A stretch of 64,000 nucleotides of DNA from Dirofilaria immitis (lineage: Eukaryota > Nematoda > Chromadorea > Rhabditida > Onchocercidae), in the NCBI GenBank assembly GCA_024305405.1, contig JAKNDB010000103.1, forward strand, positions 744,001 through 808,000, in the 5' to 3' direction. Positions 1 to 15,156 of the stretch are shown here, in pieces. The first letter of the stretch is position 1. Each line of letters opens with the position of its first letter. The notes beneath the pieces were generated by a model. It was not told the origin of the DNA. It worked only from the letters and a program-made list of their open reading frames with translations, and did not search any database. The position numbers were made by a program, and so were the translations under genes.

Positions 1-303
1 TCCAGCAGTATAACATGAAGAAAAAAACTAAAAAGCGATAATTCGAAGCAACAAACGCCACATAATTTAATTATTATCACAACCTCTGGCAGAATCGAAT
101 AAAGAAAAAAATAAAAAGAAGAATGGAATCTTCGAAATATAGCTGATATGACAGCTGAAATTATGCATAATTTTAACAACGATTGCTCCTTTTCTCAAGC
201 ATGAAAAAACATGGATGTAATACAGCATGAAAGATACTGGTCGTCAACATCTTTTGAAAAAAATCTATTTCACCCGAAAACAATTTTATAAAGATAAATC
301 TTA

Positions 304-3300
304 TCAATAAAATTTCGCTTTGTCTGGTTTGCTTCTGAAATAAAATAACTTTAGAAATAAAGCCTCGGCAATTTTTCTAGCAGAGAAATACATAATTAAA
401 CAGAATGCCAAACATTTCCGGGAAACTTACTTTATCCATAAGACGATAATGATAACTGCACTCTGCGCAAAAATAACAGTCACGAAAAATGAAGACGATA
501 AACAGGACATATTCGGGCAATTGCCACCAACAATTTGTGCACTTGGCTGAAAAAGAAATAAGTCCCAGTACATAAAAATATATGTTTAAACTCCTTCTGT
601 AAAAAAAAGTCATGGAAATCAGGTGTGGAATAAAATAATTAGTCACAACGTTAGGAGCGAAGAGGTCAGAAAAATTTGAGAAATTGTTTGAAGACAAAAG
701 AAAATAAAGATATTAAGTATTTAGAAGCTATATTACTTTTGTTTTTGTGGATAGGATCAGCCTCAAATGTCATTACATTTTATTTTATTATAAATTATGC
801 TTCGTTGTTTACTGATTTTTTAATCAAAATGGACCTTTTAGTTTAATTGGATTTAAAAATAAAAATAAAAAAATACTTAAATGAATTAATAATTTATTTT
901 GAACATCTAAGAAAGAAAAAAAAAGGAAAATGAAATATGAATTGAAATTAAGCAATTCTTATGTCTAAAAACCAAAAGCCACTTTTTGGTCTCTCCTGAA
1001 ACGTCGCTATCGACGATTCAGGAGAGAGCATGGTTAGTCCGATATTTTTTTAATTTAAACTTTCTTAAGCAAAATTTTTGATATTATTTGAGCTATTATT
1101 AATTTTGCAATTCCATAACCAAACTACTATGGCTTTCGGTGCCACCTGACATTATTTTCCTGTGGGTACTGTTTTTTGTTTCAGCTTTGTAGTTTGCCAC
1201 ATGTGTAGTTGCGATTTTTGGAGATTTTTTAATTAAAACAATTTTAGAAAAGATAAATATTCAACGAATAGCAACTATAGCTCAATTGGATGAAGAAGGT
1301 GAAATTGTTTATCTAGAGCTGCATTTTCTGTTTATATCTATAACTAAATTAAAATTTAGATGGAAAATTACCGTTCCAAGTTGGGTCGTTCGAATTTGTC
1401 GTACGTCATTTTGTATTGTTTCAACAAGAGATCGTAAAGCTGGATCTGCTGATTGTAAAGCTGGATCTGGAGTGATACCAGACGGCGATCCCATTGCACT
1501 GCCAATTTTCTGCTCGAGATTATAAGTACGAGTGAATATTTCATTCATGTAGCTCTTCATATCTCGGACATTAGATATTAAATCTCGTAGTGACTATAAT
1601 AACAAAAGTTCCATAACAAATATGAGACTTTTCTAACCCATATATAATTAAAACATAGTAGTAGATTTTACGAATAGTTATTCAAGGAATAATAACCTGT
1701 AATGCTTCATTCTTCTCATGCTGTTGGAAACCTCCAGCATTGCCAGCCACTTCACCCGGTCCAACAGATGCAGCTCCACCAGTTTTAGCTGCACACTGTT
1801 GAAGCATTGAAGATTGGATACTTTGCTGCCGACTAAAAGTAATGCTTTAGAATATTTTCTAATTTTCTACCAAAGTAATTTCATGCAAGAAGGTACCAGT
1901 TAGTTCAAAGGATACCTGATATCCTGTAAACGACTTTCCAGATGTTGTAGAATTTGATGGATATTTGTTTGCATTTCAAGAATCATTCTCATTTCTCTCT
2001 GCGATGCATCTTCATATACCTCAGCGATCTCTTCATCCAATGTATCAGGTTTCGCTTTTTCCGGATGCTCTTCCTTAAATCTTAAAAAAAACAATGTTCC
2101 TTTATTTTTTATTTCTCCAAATAGCATAAACAATCAATTCATAAAATTGTTATAGAAATCATTTATACCTTTGTCGCTCTTTTTCATATTCTTTCATTTG
2201 TCTTTCAAATTCAGCATCATATTTCTGTTTTTCCTCTTGTGGCAGAGCCGAAGGTGCTGGTGCTCTATCGGTATACAATGAAAATACACTGTATTCAATA
2301 ATATCATGATCATCTGCTAAACCACCTGTCGCAGCAGAAATACCTTAAAAATTTCACTTTTTAACGAGAGAAATTTTTTTGGAATTCATGAAATGTAGTT
2401 GTTTACAACGAAATTTTAATATAATTATTATTCCACTATTGTAATTTGCAATACATACCGAAAAACCCATTTTTGGCAAAAATATATTTTCAGAGCGAAT
2501 ACATAATTCGTAACGGGGTACAGCCTGTAGACCATCAGATAATGATACAGTAAGAACATTGTGAAGATATTCAATTTTCAAATGTACTGGATATGGTTTG
2601 TTACGAAAATCTTTCTGACAACCTGAAATTGTAATAATTAATATTTTCAATGAGATGTTCAAAAAACTTTTAAAAATTCATTTTCATTAGACGCCTGACC
2701 TCCATAAGTCATCAAATATTATAGTTACTTTAATTGCTTTCCAGAAATCAAATCGAAGTTCGAAAGAGAATGCACCTGAAAGCATTTGCTGCGAGCCATC
2801 TGTTTGATGGTCATACTGTCTTGTACCGTCGTTAATCATTAACGCCACAAATGGATTATTTTTCTGGGCATCATTATCAAACGAATCCAGAAAAAGCCCC
2901 ATTCCTGTCCAATAATCATTTGCACCAAATACCTGCAATGAATTACTTTTCCTGGAATAAGTTAGGTTAATAACACAAGATTACAAAAAGAGAAAATTCT
3001 AATGAGTGATACAAGTAACCGCTCTTGCAGGGAATGAATAAACAAGTACATACTATGCACATTTGAATGATCAAATGAAGACCTATAATCTCACTGGACT
3101 AATGATTATGATGATTAAAGCATAATTGGAATTAAACTCCACTGTCATTTTTGTGAAAGATATTACAGGTTTCTACTACCGACATCAGTATCAATTATTA
3201 CATATTACTGGGATCTTCAGAAACAATAAACTGAAGCTTGTCGATCATAATTTAATTATTAAATATGGTTGAGATAAATTAGTCGGTTGCAAAAGAATTT

Positions 3301-3798
3301 GCTTACAGGACCAAGAATAGGCTGTTGAGCAGTATACCAGACAGCAATGCCATCGGCACCAATACGGCCTTGTCCAGTTATTCGAAAAGCAACTTGAATT
3401 TCAAAATGATCTGACTCAGCCATTACACGTTTGTTCCACGCAAGTCCTAAAATTGTTATATTCAAAAATCCGTAATTGAAATGATAGCTTCACAATTATT
3501 AAATCACTGCTATCAGCAATATCAATAAATCAAACTATGCGACTTATGGAGCGAAAAAAATATCATACTCACCTCTTCGACTCCTCATAGAAGGTGCTAA
3601 TCGAAGTTGTTCCCTAGAAGCTACTGCATCACCAATGATACTCCAGAATGGTATAGTTCCATCACGTAAAGATAAATCAGGCGCACGAAAGCTATGCTTA
3701 TATTCAAAACGTCTTTGTACAGGCCCATTTGTTGCTTGCGTTAGTAATGATAAGCTATGTATTGTTATCAATGATAAAAATGACAAGAGGGTCCACAT
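304..3798 (-). CDS. ile-1: ERGIC-53/LMAN1 L-type lectin cargo receptor (C. elegans ile-1 type)
   Basis: Ten exons: 3573-3798, 3307-3446, 2776-2932, 2459-2622, 2169-2343, 1916-2080, 1697-1832, 1372-1593, 431-546, 304-334; about 510 residues, the usual length. ERGIC-53 is a mannose-binding membrane lectin that carries glycoproteins from ER to Golgi. Seen: a signal peptide after the ATG at 3798, which follows a clean acceptor (CACTTTTCAG) nine bases upstream and so is the chosen start; the L-type lectin core with GRIGADGIAVWY, DSFDNDAQKNNP, YDHQTDG, CQKDFRNKPYPV and ISAATGGLADDHD; a coiled-coil stalk; then a separate exon (431-546) with CPNMSCL and a hydrophobic helix. The last exon ends KAKFY, a KxKxx-type retrieval signal with an aromatic exit signal. 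The exon 4/5 junction is one base out of phase (five T in the coding strand at 2461-2465; six give GFFGISAATGG). The 825-bp intron between 1371 and 547 holds a hairpin. Confidence 0.95.
976..1051. ncRNA. candidate small structured RNA: hairpin plus T-run inside an LMAN1 intron
   Basis: Bases 991-1006 pair with 1011-1026 (15 of 16 pairs, loop CTAT). A second short helix (977-981 with 1031-1035) closes outside an asymmetric internal loop. Seven T follow at 1045-1051 on the plus strand, where a Pol III transcript would stop. A stem, internal loop, stem layout ending in a T-run recalls nematode stem-bulge/Y-like RNAs, but I could not match conserved motifs of that family. The four-base loop is too tight for a microRNA precursor. 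It could also be a small palindromic DNA element. It is antisense to the host gene if read on the plus strand. Confidence 0.35.
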
Positions 3799-3841
3799 TG
3801 GAGTCGCCCTGAAAAGTGAACTAGTAAACGACACTAGTTAG

Positions 3842-4932
3842 TAATCATAAAAAGCAAAAACAAAGTTAATCAACTTTGACAAATTTAAATTCGCAGATTT
3901 GATAAAGGACTTTTTATACATTTGAAACATTTCAAAGCTAGAAATCTTCAAATCCATTCGGTATAACTTCATACGGCTGGATAGGAATTTGTAAATTAAT
4001 TTTCTGTTTTTCTATTCATTTACATTTCTTCATGAAAAGTATAGAGAGACAGTAAACAGCATCTTGATACAATAAAATATGGCAAAATGATAAAAATCTG
4101 TTGAATTAACTAATTAATAGTAGGAATGTGATATCTTGCCTGTTACATCACATAGATATCACGACCAATTTTAGCTAACAAAATATAGTGACAGAAATAG
4201 ATTTTCATATACAAGCGAAAATTTCAAAAATTACAATTTATAATAATATCTCCTTAACTCGCCAAGTCGAAAATGCTTTGACAAAAGATAAAGTTCCGAT
4301 ATTTTTATCATAATATTCATATAATCATTAGCCATGCAAAATTCAGAACAGGTGGACAAATTATTCATATGTATGTATATGCAAATTATATAGGTCATTG
4401 GTCACCTCTAGTGTCATTAATATAAAATATTATTTTAAATGTGATGATTGAATATCATAGTTTTGTTGTGAATCTTTTGTACTGATTAACAGATAATAAT
4501 GGATGGAGAGAAAAGAGCGTCGTTGAAATATAACAAAACATAGCAGTAGACATTTAACATAACAGTCTCGATCCCATTTCAAATATAGCCAGCAAGCAAA
4601 GAAATGAATATCTTCCTGTGCTTTTCAAACAGATGTAAAAATTTAGAATTTCAACTGAAAAAACTTTTGAAACGGCCACCAAATAATAACACCTGAAAGT
4701 GATGACGACGTGCAGACAGGGATAGCTAAATAGAAAGTGTAGGAAAAGACAATATAAACTGTATCAGACACATTCTGCCCTCCTCTACTACTCTAAAATC
4801 ACCTGTTACTATCCTGTTCAATATGACAATTCATCAAATCGCTCTTTGCATGTCCATTTGCACAGTAATCGTACCACAAGTCATAAGCCACCAAAGTTAG
4901 CAAAATACCGTAATTATGAGACAGAGAAAGGG

Positions 4933-4968
<36 letters not shown>

Positions 4969-6266
4969 GACACGAATATTGACGAGGTACAACTCTTATT
5001 CAAAATGAAAGTGCCTTCTATCATTTAAACCTATCAAAGAAAATTTAGCATTCTCCTGATTATGCATTTTACATTTTTTGCAGAACTGAAAAGGAGAGAT
5101 AAAGATGAAAAATTATAGCTGATATAAATGGTAATAATATGATCAGTATCAAAAACGAAATTTTCGTCTTCTAAAAAATTAGCTTTTATTTTTAAACAAA
5201 TGAATACAAAAAACAGAATGATATCCACATCTTAAGTACTATAATATTCACGATAGTATATTTGAGCAGCTCTACTTCAGGATCCTGTTTAGAATCAAGC
5301 GATAAATTATTTAACAAACACTCTAATTTCTTGGAAAAAAGTAATAAGTATACAAAAGCTCATTTGAAAACAAAATTTCAATAGCATAATATTTTTATTC
5401 TGTGACTAAAAACTTCAAGCAAATACTATGGCTAATCGATACATTCACAACTCATCGAAGTATTCAGATTTCGAATTTGTTGGTAATTGATCGTGACACG
5501 TCAAACAAATACAACAACGGTATATTACAGTGATAGGCAAGAACTATATTAAGACATTATGCGTTGAAGAAGTAAATAAACCAAAACTATCGAAAGCACT
5601 ATGATAAAAAATGCGACATAGCATGCAAAGATAATGTATAAAAAATCTATGCAAGAAAAATCCATATTTTCTGATAAATAATATTAGAATAGTTAAGATG
5701 ATGGAAGACGACTCTTTTTGAAGAAAATGTTTTTCATACTTGAAAAAACATGTAAAAAGATAACACTCATTTAAAGCAACTAAATGAAATTTTCTCATAC
5801 GCCCAACATTGCAGTGCGCTCCCTGATAGTTCATTCCCACAGTAACAAAGTTCCCAAAAATTATGCCATTGCTAAACCATTTAACAGGTTAGCTAGGCTT
5901 ATTGTTTGAATTATTATAGTTTAACTGTTCGATGATCTGTCTTCCTGACAGCCTAGTAACTTTCGATATATTTATCTAATATCGATATTTTTTATAAGTT
6001 CATAGATTAAAAGTATTTCACATATCATTTCAACTCACGTATCAAGAGAGATTATTTATCAATTCACGTATTAAAAATTGCTCAAGATCAAACTTTGCGC
6101 AGGAATTTGGATGCTCCCGCAAAAATATTGCAAACTTTCAAATTCTTCTAACCATAACTGCAAAAATGATTTCTCCATGTTATACTCAATTATCCAAAGA
6201 AAATTTTTTGTACAACTGATTTGAAGAAATCACAGTTTTAAAATTTAAAAAACAAGCACTGTGAAA
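3842..6266. other. intergenic region between the LMAN1 start and the ATE1 stop
   Basis: AT-rich sequence with no exon I can support on either strand. It should hold the LMAN1 promoter (near 3.8-4.0 kb) and the ATE1 3' UTR (just below 6267). It contains one GA dinucleotide tract at about 4933-4965. The open frames here are short, of low complexity and without flanking splice sites. Confidence 0.6.
4933..4965. repeat. (GA)n microsatellite
   Basis: An uninterrupted run of GA dinucleotides in otherwise AT-rich intergenic DNA. It could act as a GAGA-type promoter element or be a simple repeat; nothing decides. Confidence 0.85.
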
Positions 6267-9417
<3,151 letters not shown>

Positions 9418-9521
9418 TATTAAGCATTCCTGCTTGAAACATATATATTTAATAAAAGAGCAGTACATCAACTGCACACTAACACGATGCTTGCCATGTA
9501 TGAGTCAGACAACAGAAATGT

Positions 9522-11043
9522 CTACCAACAATTGGTAAAGAATATCACGTTATTTATCCCAATTTTTCGACAGATAATCACATTAAAATCATGAATCTTC
9601 TTTTTCTCTTGTCTCTTCTCTTTTTCTTTTCTTCGAGATGTACGTTTCTTCAATGATATCTCTTCTTTTTCCGACAATTTTATTGCCTGAATTTTCCTGT
9701 TATACTTAGTCTACACTTTAACTGAGAAAATACAACAAAAAGACCAAAAAATATTTAAAATCTTTATTAAACAACAACTGACACTGCATAATTTAAAAAA
9801 CCGCTATTTCGTTAAAAGATGATGAAAATCAACATTTCGTTAATGGATAATAACTACTAACTTTTTCTTTGCTTCAGTCATTTTTTCAAATAAAATTGGG
9901 AATCGTGGATCGTTAGGCAGGATTTCATAGCCATAATATTCAAGCATATCTTTAGCTCGCTGCTCCGCTTCTATTTCCTGCTTTGATTTAATCGGTATTA
10001 TTTCTTTTCGATTCTCCAAAAATTCTTTCAACATTTCCGGATATTTATCTTCAAGTGCAGCCACTTCTTCAAGTCTCAAAATGAACAATACTTAAATATG
10101 GTTCTTCTATCATGACCTCAATGAAAGAATTTATTAACTCAAAGATGAAGGATTAAAAATTATAAATTCCAAATACACACTGATATGTTTATACAAATAA
10201 AACTTTCCTGTTTAGCAACATTTCATGAATGTTCACCTTGCTAAAGTAGCAGCATGTTGTGACTTCTTAGCATTTTCTACAACTTTTAAGATATCACTGT
10301 ATTTCATATACCATCCAATTGCTTCTTCTTCCTGAATTTCCTGAAAACATTGCCCTTACTAAAATCTTTTATTTGTTTTATTTATTTCACATTAAAATTA
10401 CAATATACATATATATTTTTGAAATGCTAAATTAATTGAGATACGGCAGAACAATCTGAAGAGATGATAAGCTCATAAACTACTACGTTAAACTTCATTT
10501 TAAGGTGATAGTGGCCAAGCGAAAGTTTAGGAAGTTCACTATATCCAGCAGTGAACGCATAATGAGCCTGTGATATTTTTAATTTTAGGAAAAAACTGAA
10601 AAACATTTGAATTAAAAAAATTAATTAATTCTCAAAAATTAATTGGATTTCTTACTTCGACCGTTGGCCATAATTCAGCAGGATTAACACCACTGGCTAA
10701 ACCGTACATACCGAAACGTTCACGTTTTGCCCATAACTCTTTCTCCCACTCATAAGTGACAGGTGGTAAACGACCTTCAGCAAGCAAGCGATGTCTTTCC
10801 GTTAGCCTATAATTAGGATTGTATTACCGAATTGATTGAAGTAATGATTAAAATGAACAAATAAAAAGTGAGAGATCAAATTCAAGACTACCTTGACACA
10901 ACTTGGGTATTCCTACTACCGCACTGCTCCTCTAATAGATTTGAAGAATTATCGATAGCAACTGAGGTTCCTATTGCTGTTGTTGAGTCCAGAAAGGACG
11001 AATATCGAACAATACGCATTATTGATAATCGCCCAGACTGCAT
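9522..11043 (-). CDS. mrpl-59: mitochondrial large-subunit ribosomal protein mL64 (GADD45GIP1/CRIF1/MRPL59)
   Basis: Exons 10892-11043, 10656-10806, 10237-10340, 9858-10074, 9522-9686; about 262 residues, phases continuous. mL64 (CRIF1) sits near the exit tunnel of the mitoribosome and helps insertion of mitochondrially made membrane proteins. Seen: an Arg-rich N-terminus consistent with a mitochondrial presequence (MQSGRLSIMRIVRYSSF); the family signature ERFGMYGLASGVNPAELWP in exon 2; a long charged helix (LARLEEVAALEDKYPEMLKE); DPRF near a Lys-rich tail. The chosen start at 11043 follows an acceptor at about 11092 (GTGTTTTCAG); one tiny upstream ATG with an immediate stop lies between. The donor of the penultimate exon (TTA|gtagtt) is weak, so the last 55 codons are less certain. 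Its promoter region is shared with the divergent small gene at 11494. Confidence 0.88.
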
Positions 11044-11493
11044 TATTATTACCAGATCAAATATACATGAAGGCAGGATGAGAAGTACAGCCTGAAAACA
11101 CACCCCGTGACATACAAAGTAACTATCACCGTCATACAATAAGAAATAGGCTCTCATTGTTGGCTACTCGATCCTGCTGAGAGTGTGCATTATATTTTAG
11201 AATTTAACATGTGTGTTGTTTATTGAGGAGATGGGTATGATGTCCCGGTATATGTTGCTAGAGATACATTTGATATGCCATTGCAATTACATCTAACTCA
11301 TTTTTTCTCCTGTCTCAATAATTTTATAAGAGATGTGGTTTTCTAACCTCGGTAACATTCAGTTAAGGTCATCAAATCTAACTTCTTGCTGGAGCTTTTT
11401 CAAATGTTTTTGTTTACCTTCTAAATGATATTTATTCAAATATGTATGTAAAACTTACTTAAATATATCATTTTTGAGAGTTTCTTATGCTTC
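11044..11493. promoter_or_regulatory. shared intergenic region between two divergent genes
   Basis: About 450 bp separate the start of mL64 on the minus strand from the start of the small membrane-protein gene on the plus strand. It must contain both promoters. I see the mL64 5' splice acceptor (about 11092) but no TATA-like element that I would assign. Confidence 0.45.
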
Positions 11494-11883
11494 ATGTTGA
11501 AGCCACCAAAGTGGCTTTGGGCTCTGGATCTTACTGTAGGTGTCGTATTCATCTCTGGTATTGCATCTTTTGTTGTTTGGCGACACTCGGAAGATTTTAG
11601 GAAAAACACTTTCTCCCGTGTACCTCGCATTGCTGATTATTTTTATCGGGTTTGTTTCTCTTTATTTCATTTTTTTCCTCGTGTTCCTGTTCTTTTTTTT
11701 TCCGTCGCCGTAAGAAAGGTATAATTACAGGTTAATATTCGTTTAAAATTTGCACATTTCTCCATGAGATATTTTTAATTGATTTTTCAGGCTGAAGATA
11801 TAATTGGTGGACAGCTTCGAGGTACACGTTTGAAAAGGAAAGATTATCATAAGTGGTTTCCGGAAGAAGACGACAAACAGTGA
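11494..11883 (+). CDS. small single-pass membrane protein, 82 aa, unrecognised
   Basis: Two exons, 11494-11649 and 11791-11883, joined in phase 0, encode 82 residues. Residues about 9-28 form one hydrophobic helix (LWALDLTVGVVFISGIASFV) followed by a basic, tryptophan-containing segment (WRHSEDFRKNTFSRVP) and a charged tail (DYHKWFPEEDDKQ). That layout is common in small inner-mitochondrial-membrane assembly factors, but I do not recognise the family. The neighbourhood is rich in mitochondrial genes (mL64, COX19), which makes a mitochondrial role plausible. A possible acceptor (TTTTTGAG) lies about 20 bases upstream of the ATG. The next gene starts only 54 bases after the stop, so the pair may be one operon. 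Confidence 0.72.
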
Positions 11884-11937
11884 CTTCATCAGGATTGCTT
11901 TATTATGATAATCAAACTTTCTCATATTAAAGCTTGT

Positions 11938-12388
11938 ATGCTTCCAGTTGGTCTTGTATGTAAGTATTAGTCATTTAATTTGCATATTCCTATAAGTCAT
12001 TGGTCATTTATTGATTCAAATTCCTACTGCAGTCTCTTTATCATGTCTTACCTTATTTAAATTTAAATGTTTGAATAGATTTCTTAATTTACTTTCAACT
12101 GATATAACAAGCTAGTAATGTCAGCAACTTTCTCAAGAAAAGGAGATAGAAATAAATAATAAAATGGACAGAATGGGGGATCGGAAAACCAGTTTATATC
12201 TTGAAATCTGCTAAATTTCCTTGACCTGCTTAGTCTGTTTCAAACATATTTCAGCTGGTATATCAGTTTATGCGGCTTATGAAAAGTGGAAGAAAAGGCA
12301 GCCTCCAAAACCAGTGCCAATTCAAAGTTTGGATCGTTTTGAGAGAATGATGAATGAATCAATAATGAAGCGTAAAGCCAGCAACTGA
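11938..12388 (+). CDS. small putative membrane protein, 51 aa, unrecognised
   Basis: Two exons, 11938-11959 and 12255-12388, joined after 22 bases, encode 51 residues: a short hydrophobic start (MLPVGLVSGISVYAAYEKW) and a basic tail (KKRQPPKPVPIQ, ERMMNESIMKRKASN). A splice-acceptor-like AAAG lies five bases before the ATG, which would suit SL trans-splicing of a downstream operon gene. An in-frame ATG at 11905 would add eleven residues if the acceptor is not used. AATAAA at 12444-12449 supports the 3' end. The length and helix suggest a mitochondrial micropeptide, but this is inference; I cannot name it. Confidence 0.65.
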
Positions 12389-12443
12389 TTTGATTTGCTT
12401 TGTTATTTTAGGAATATATAGAACTTTGTATATTATTCTACTT

Positions 12444-12449
12444 AATAAA
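12444..12449 (+). terminator. AATAAA polyadenylation signal
   Basis: Canonical hexamer 56 bases after the stop of the 51-aa gene. It is the only AATAAA after the two small genes, consistent with one shared transcript. Confidence 0.6.
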
Positions 12450-12939
12450 TCCTTAAAATATTTAACTTCATTATGTTTTTATTGAAAAAAGTGGGAACAA
12501 GTATTCAATAACTTATACTTTCGATGACTAAAATTTGATTTAGAAGTTGTTTCTACTGACTTTCCTTCTTTCAAATTATTCTCATTAATGTGACTCATAG
12601 TCATTATTTTTCTGTTTTGTCTTGCGGTATAAAGTGTTACTTTTTCTATTGTAGAATTATTTGTGAAAGATCCGGAATTTTTCATTTTTCTAAATTTTTT
12701 AAAAACTGAGTTAACATTTATTGCTCTTTATTGTGAAAAGAAGAAAAAAATTTTTTTTAAAATTATGTTCGATTTTTATTGTGTTTCTATAAATAATATT
12801 GATATTTAATGAATAATACTGAAATAATTTAACCGAAGAATAGCGTATTTCGTTGAATTCTGTTGGAAATTAATATGGATAAAATAATTTTTTCAGCATT
12901 CTTGATAGTTCTTGAAGTGGGAGTCATCATATTTTCAAG

Positions 12940-13288
12940 ATGAGTCTTCCTATGAAAGTACCCACTCCAACACCACCTGTAAAAGGATCCTTTCCTCTGG
13001 ATCATGAAGGACAATGTAGATATGAGATGCTGAAATATATGCTTTGCTTGAATGAGCATAAGGTGGGCAGTAGCTGAATGCCATTTTCTTACTTTTTTTA
13101 CTCTTTGTTTTTTATGACCTTGAAAGATACTAAAGAAAATTTATCTCCTGTCGCGATGCTTGTTTTCAGCAAAAATTGATGAATGTCGAGACTTTGCAAA
13201 ACTTTATCTGAAATGCCGGATGGACAATGGGTTAATGCAGCAAGAAGAATGGCAGTACCTCGGTTTCTCGGATAAAAACGAGACGTAA
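12940..13288 (+). CDS. cox-19: cytochrome c oxidase assembly protein COX19
   Basis: Exons 12940-13062 and 13170-13288; 80 residues. COX19 is a twin-CX9C protein of the mitochondrial intermembrane space that serves copper delivery for cytochrome c oxidase assembly. Seen: the family motif [12 protein letters not shown] and both CX9C pairs ([11 protein letters not shown] and [11 protein letters not shown]), then the typical RMDNGLM and LGFSD end. The ATG follows directly after TATTTTCAAG, a likely trans-splice acceptor. Exon 2 begins CAAAAATTG: with five A (13171-13175) the two exons are out of phase, with six the second CX9C is read correctly, so this is another one-base homopolymer break. Confidence 0.93.
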
Positions 13289-13504
13289 CCATGAAAATTT
13301 TTCATCTATAAAAGTTACATCGCCAAACATCAATTAGCTTGTTTCACTTATAAAGAATATGCGAAATCGGTCACATGTATTCCACAATGCTCTGTAAGGA
13401 CATTTTAGAGATTTGCCTACTGATTTTATGATCAATTAAAAACTCATAACAAGAAGAAATTGAACTAACGTTGCAATTAACATGTTTCTACATTTCTCGA
13501 GATG

Positions 13505-13669
13505 AATATCTCGAATTGCGGATGCTAATTTATTCTTAAAGAATTCTCTATTCTTGGGTGTAGTATCACGAGCAGCAAGATCTTGTAATTCACATATCTC
13601 CTGTTCATGAACGCGTCTGATGAAATCAATTTCTTCCAAAAATATTTGAACTTGATTCTGTTGAATTCT
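13505..13669 (-). pseudogene. isolated intermediate-filament rod exon (relic)
   Basis: About 55 codons read as nematode cytoplasmic intermediate-filament coil 1b: [21 protein letters not shown], then [19 protein letters not shown] and LASAIRDI. The match stops abruptly after RDI; downstream codons ([10 protein letters not shown]) and the sequence upstream no longer resemble the family. No other filament exon is seen within several kilobases on the same strand. It is therefore best read as a displaced or decaying fragment of an intermediate-filament gene. The core itself is intact and could still be an exon if a partner lies in a long intron, which seems unlikely given the genes on both sides. 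Confidence 0.7.
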
Positions 13670-15156
13670 TGGTCCACATCCTTCAAGATTTTATTTTAGC
13701 TATTTCCATTGTTCACCAAAAACAGATTCTATTTCGCTAGATGGAGCTAGCAAAATCAGCCATAAATTTCAATCGTTTTCCTTCATATGAAATTACATAA
13801 ATCATGGCTCGCTGAAGTCATTAATTTTTTTAGCTTCTCTCTGAAAATAATTTTGCAAAATAAGTGAATTTACTAAAACAAACTGGCTCAAGATTCTTCT
13901 GGATAAGCATGAAAATTTTTACTTCTTTTAATAGTGTTTATATAAATGAGACTGAAATATACTGTGAAGAACGGGTCATAAGGAAGAACTCATATATTTG
14001 TGATTAATTTGAGTATTTAGGGTATTCGAGAATTCCGTATACGACTAGAATACTACTAATGAACATCTGGAACGATTATTAGAAATTTCCTTGATCTTGA
14101 TATGTTTCTTGTTTCTTTAAATAATTCTGCAAGTGTAGTTCCAATTATCAGACATATTACAGCTAATGAAATAAAATCTTATCTTTATAGAAAGTTATGT
14201 AACTGTAATTGTAAGATGTGACATATAGTTTTACCTAGCTTTCTATAAATCAATGAAGTTAGTTGTGAATATACAGAGATTATATAAATCAATCTTTTCA
14301 ACTTATTGTTTTGCATCCTTCTATTCCCGCTTTTTTAAAATAAATTGTGAGATTAGTATTTTAACTATAAACCATCGCCGTACATGAATCTTAAGATATT
14401 ACGTTTAATTTATTAATGTGCTATTCATTTAACATTTTTAATTGTAAACGCTCGTTAGTAATACTATGATTTTTTTGTCTTTGTTTTATGTTTCGCAAAA
14501 TATTTAATTGATAACATTATGAAAAGAGTTTCAGTAATAGTTTAAAGATATGGATTGGCCTACTGTTCTAATTTATCTATATTTAAAGATTTTTTTGTAT
14601 TATTCCAAGCTCATTTTATTTTTACAGAAATCAATAATTCTTCTTTCTTGTTTGTTTATAATTTTTAATATAACAACATAATTTGATTAATTTCAGTTTC
14701 AATTTTTTTAACAGTATAATTTATTTTTATCACCTTCATTATAAATTTGTTATAATCAATAAATTCATTGAAGAGGAGATAATACTAAAAAAGACAAAAA
14801 TAATATATATCCAACTTCTTGATACAATCAAACAATTTAGCAAAAGTATAATTAATAGTATAGCCATTAATAACTCATATTATATTTATTGCAAAGTCTT
14901 CAGAAATTCTTTTCAAATTACTCGTGACATCTTACTACTTCACAGCATTTCCTCGCTAAATACCAAATGTGCTTCAGGAATTAAATGAGTTACATTTATA
15001 AACTAAACAGTAAGGAGACCTGAATTTACGCTACCGTTCATATCTTTTTCACAGGCATCACACTTTCTAATCGAAACTCCTTTAGTTTCTCCTTGAGAAA
15101 ATTAACTGTAAAAACCACGCAAATAATAAAACCACGCAAAATGTCGTTTATATAGG
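13670..15156. other. intergenic, no gene seen
   Basis: Strongly AT-rich sequence between the filament relic and the 21-bp repeats. The open frame at 14683-14988 is low-complexity Ile/Lys/Asn translation without splice context and is not called. Confidence 0.6.

Noticed and set aside
377..697. 106-codon minus-strand open frame
   Set aside because: It overlaps the LMAN1 membrane exon (431-546) in the wrong frame. The exon read in the frame set by its acceptor gives the ERGIC-53 helix.
991..1026. Hairpin as a microRNA precursor
   Set aside because: Sixteen pairs with a four-base loop are too short for Drosha/Dicer processing into a 22-nt duplex.
10868..11157. Open frames on both strands over the first mL64 exon
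   Set aside because: The plus frame is a shadow. The long minus frame is real only from the ATG at 11043 to the donor at 10892.
14683..14988. 101-codon plus-strand open frame
   Set aside because: Ile/Lys/Asn-rich translation of AT-rich DNA without splice sites or similarity.
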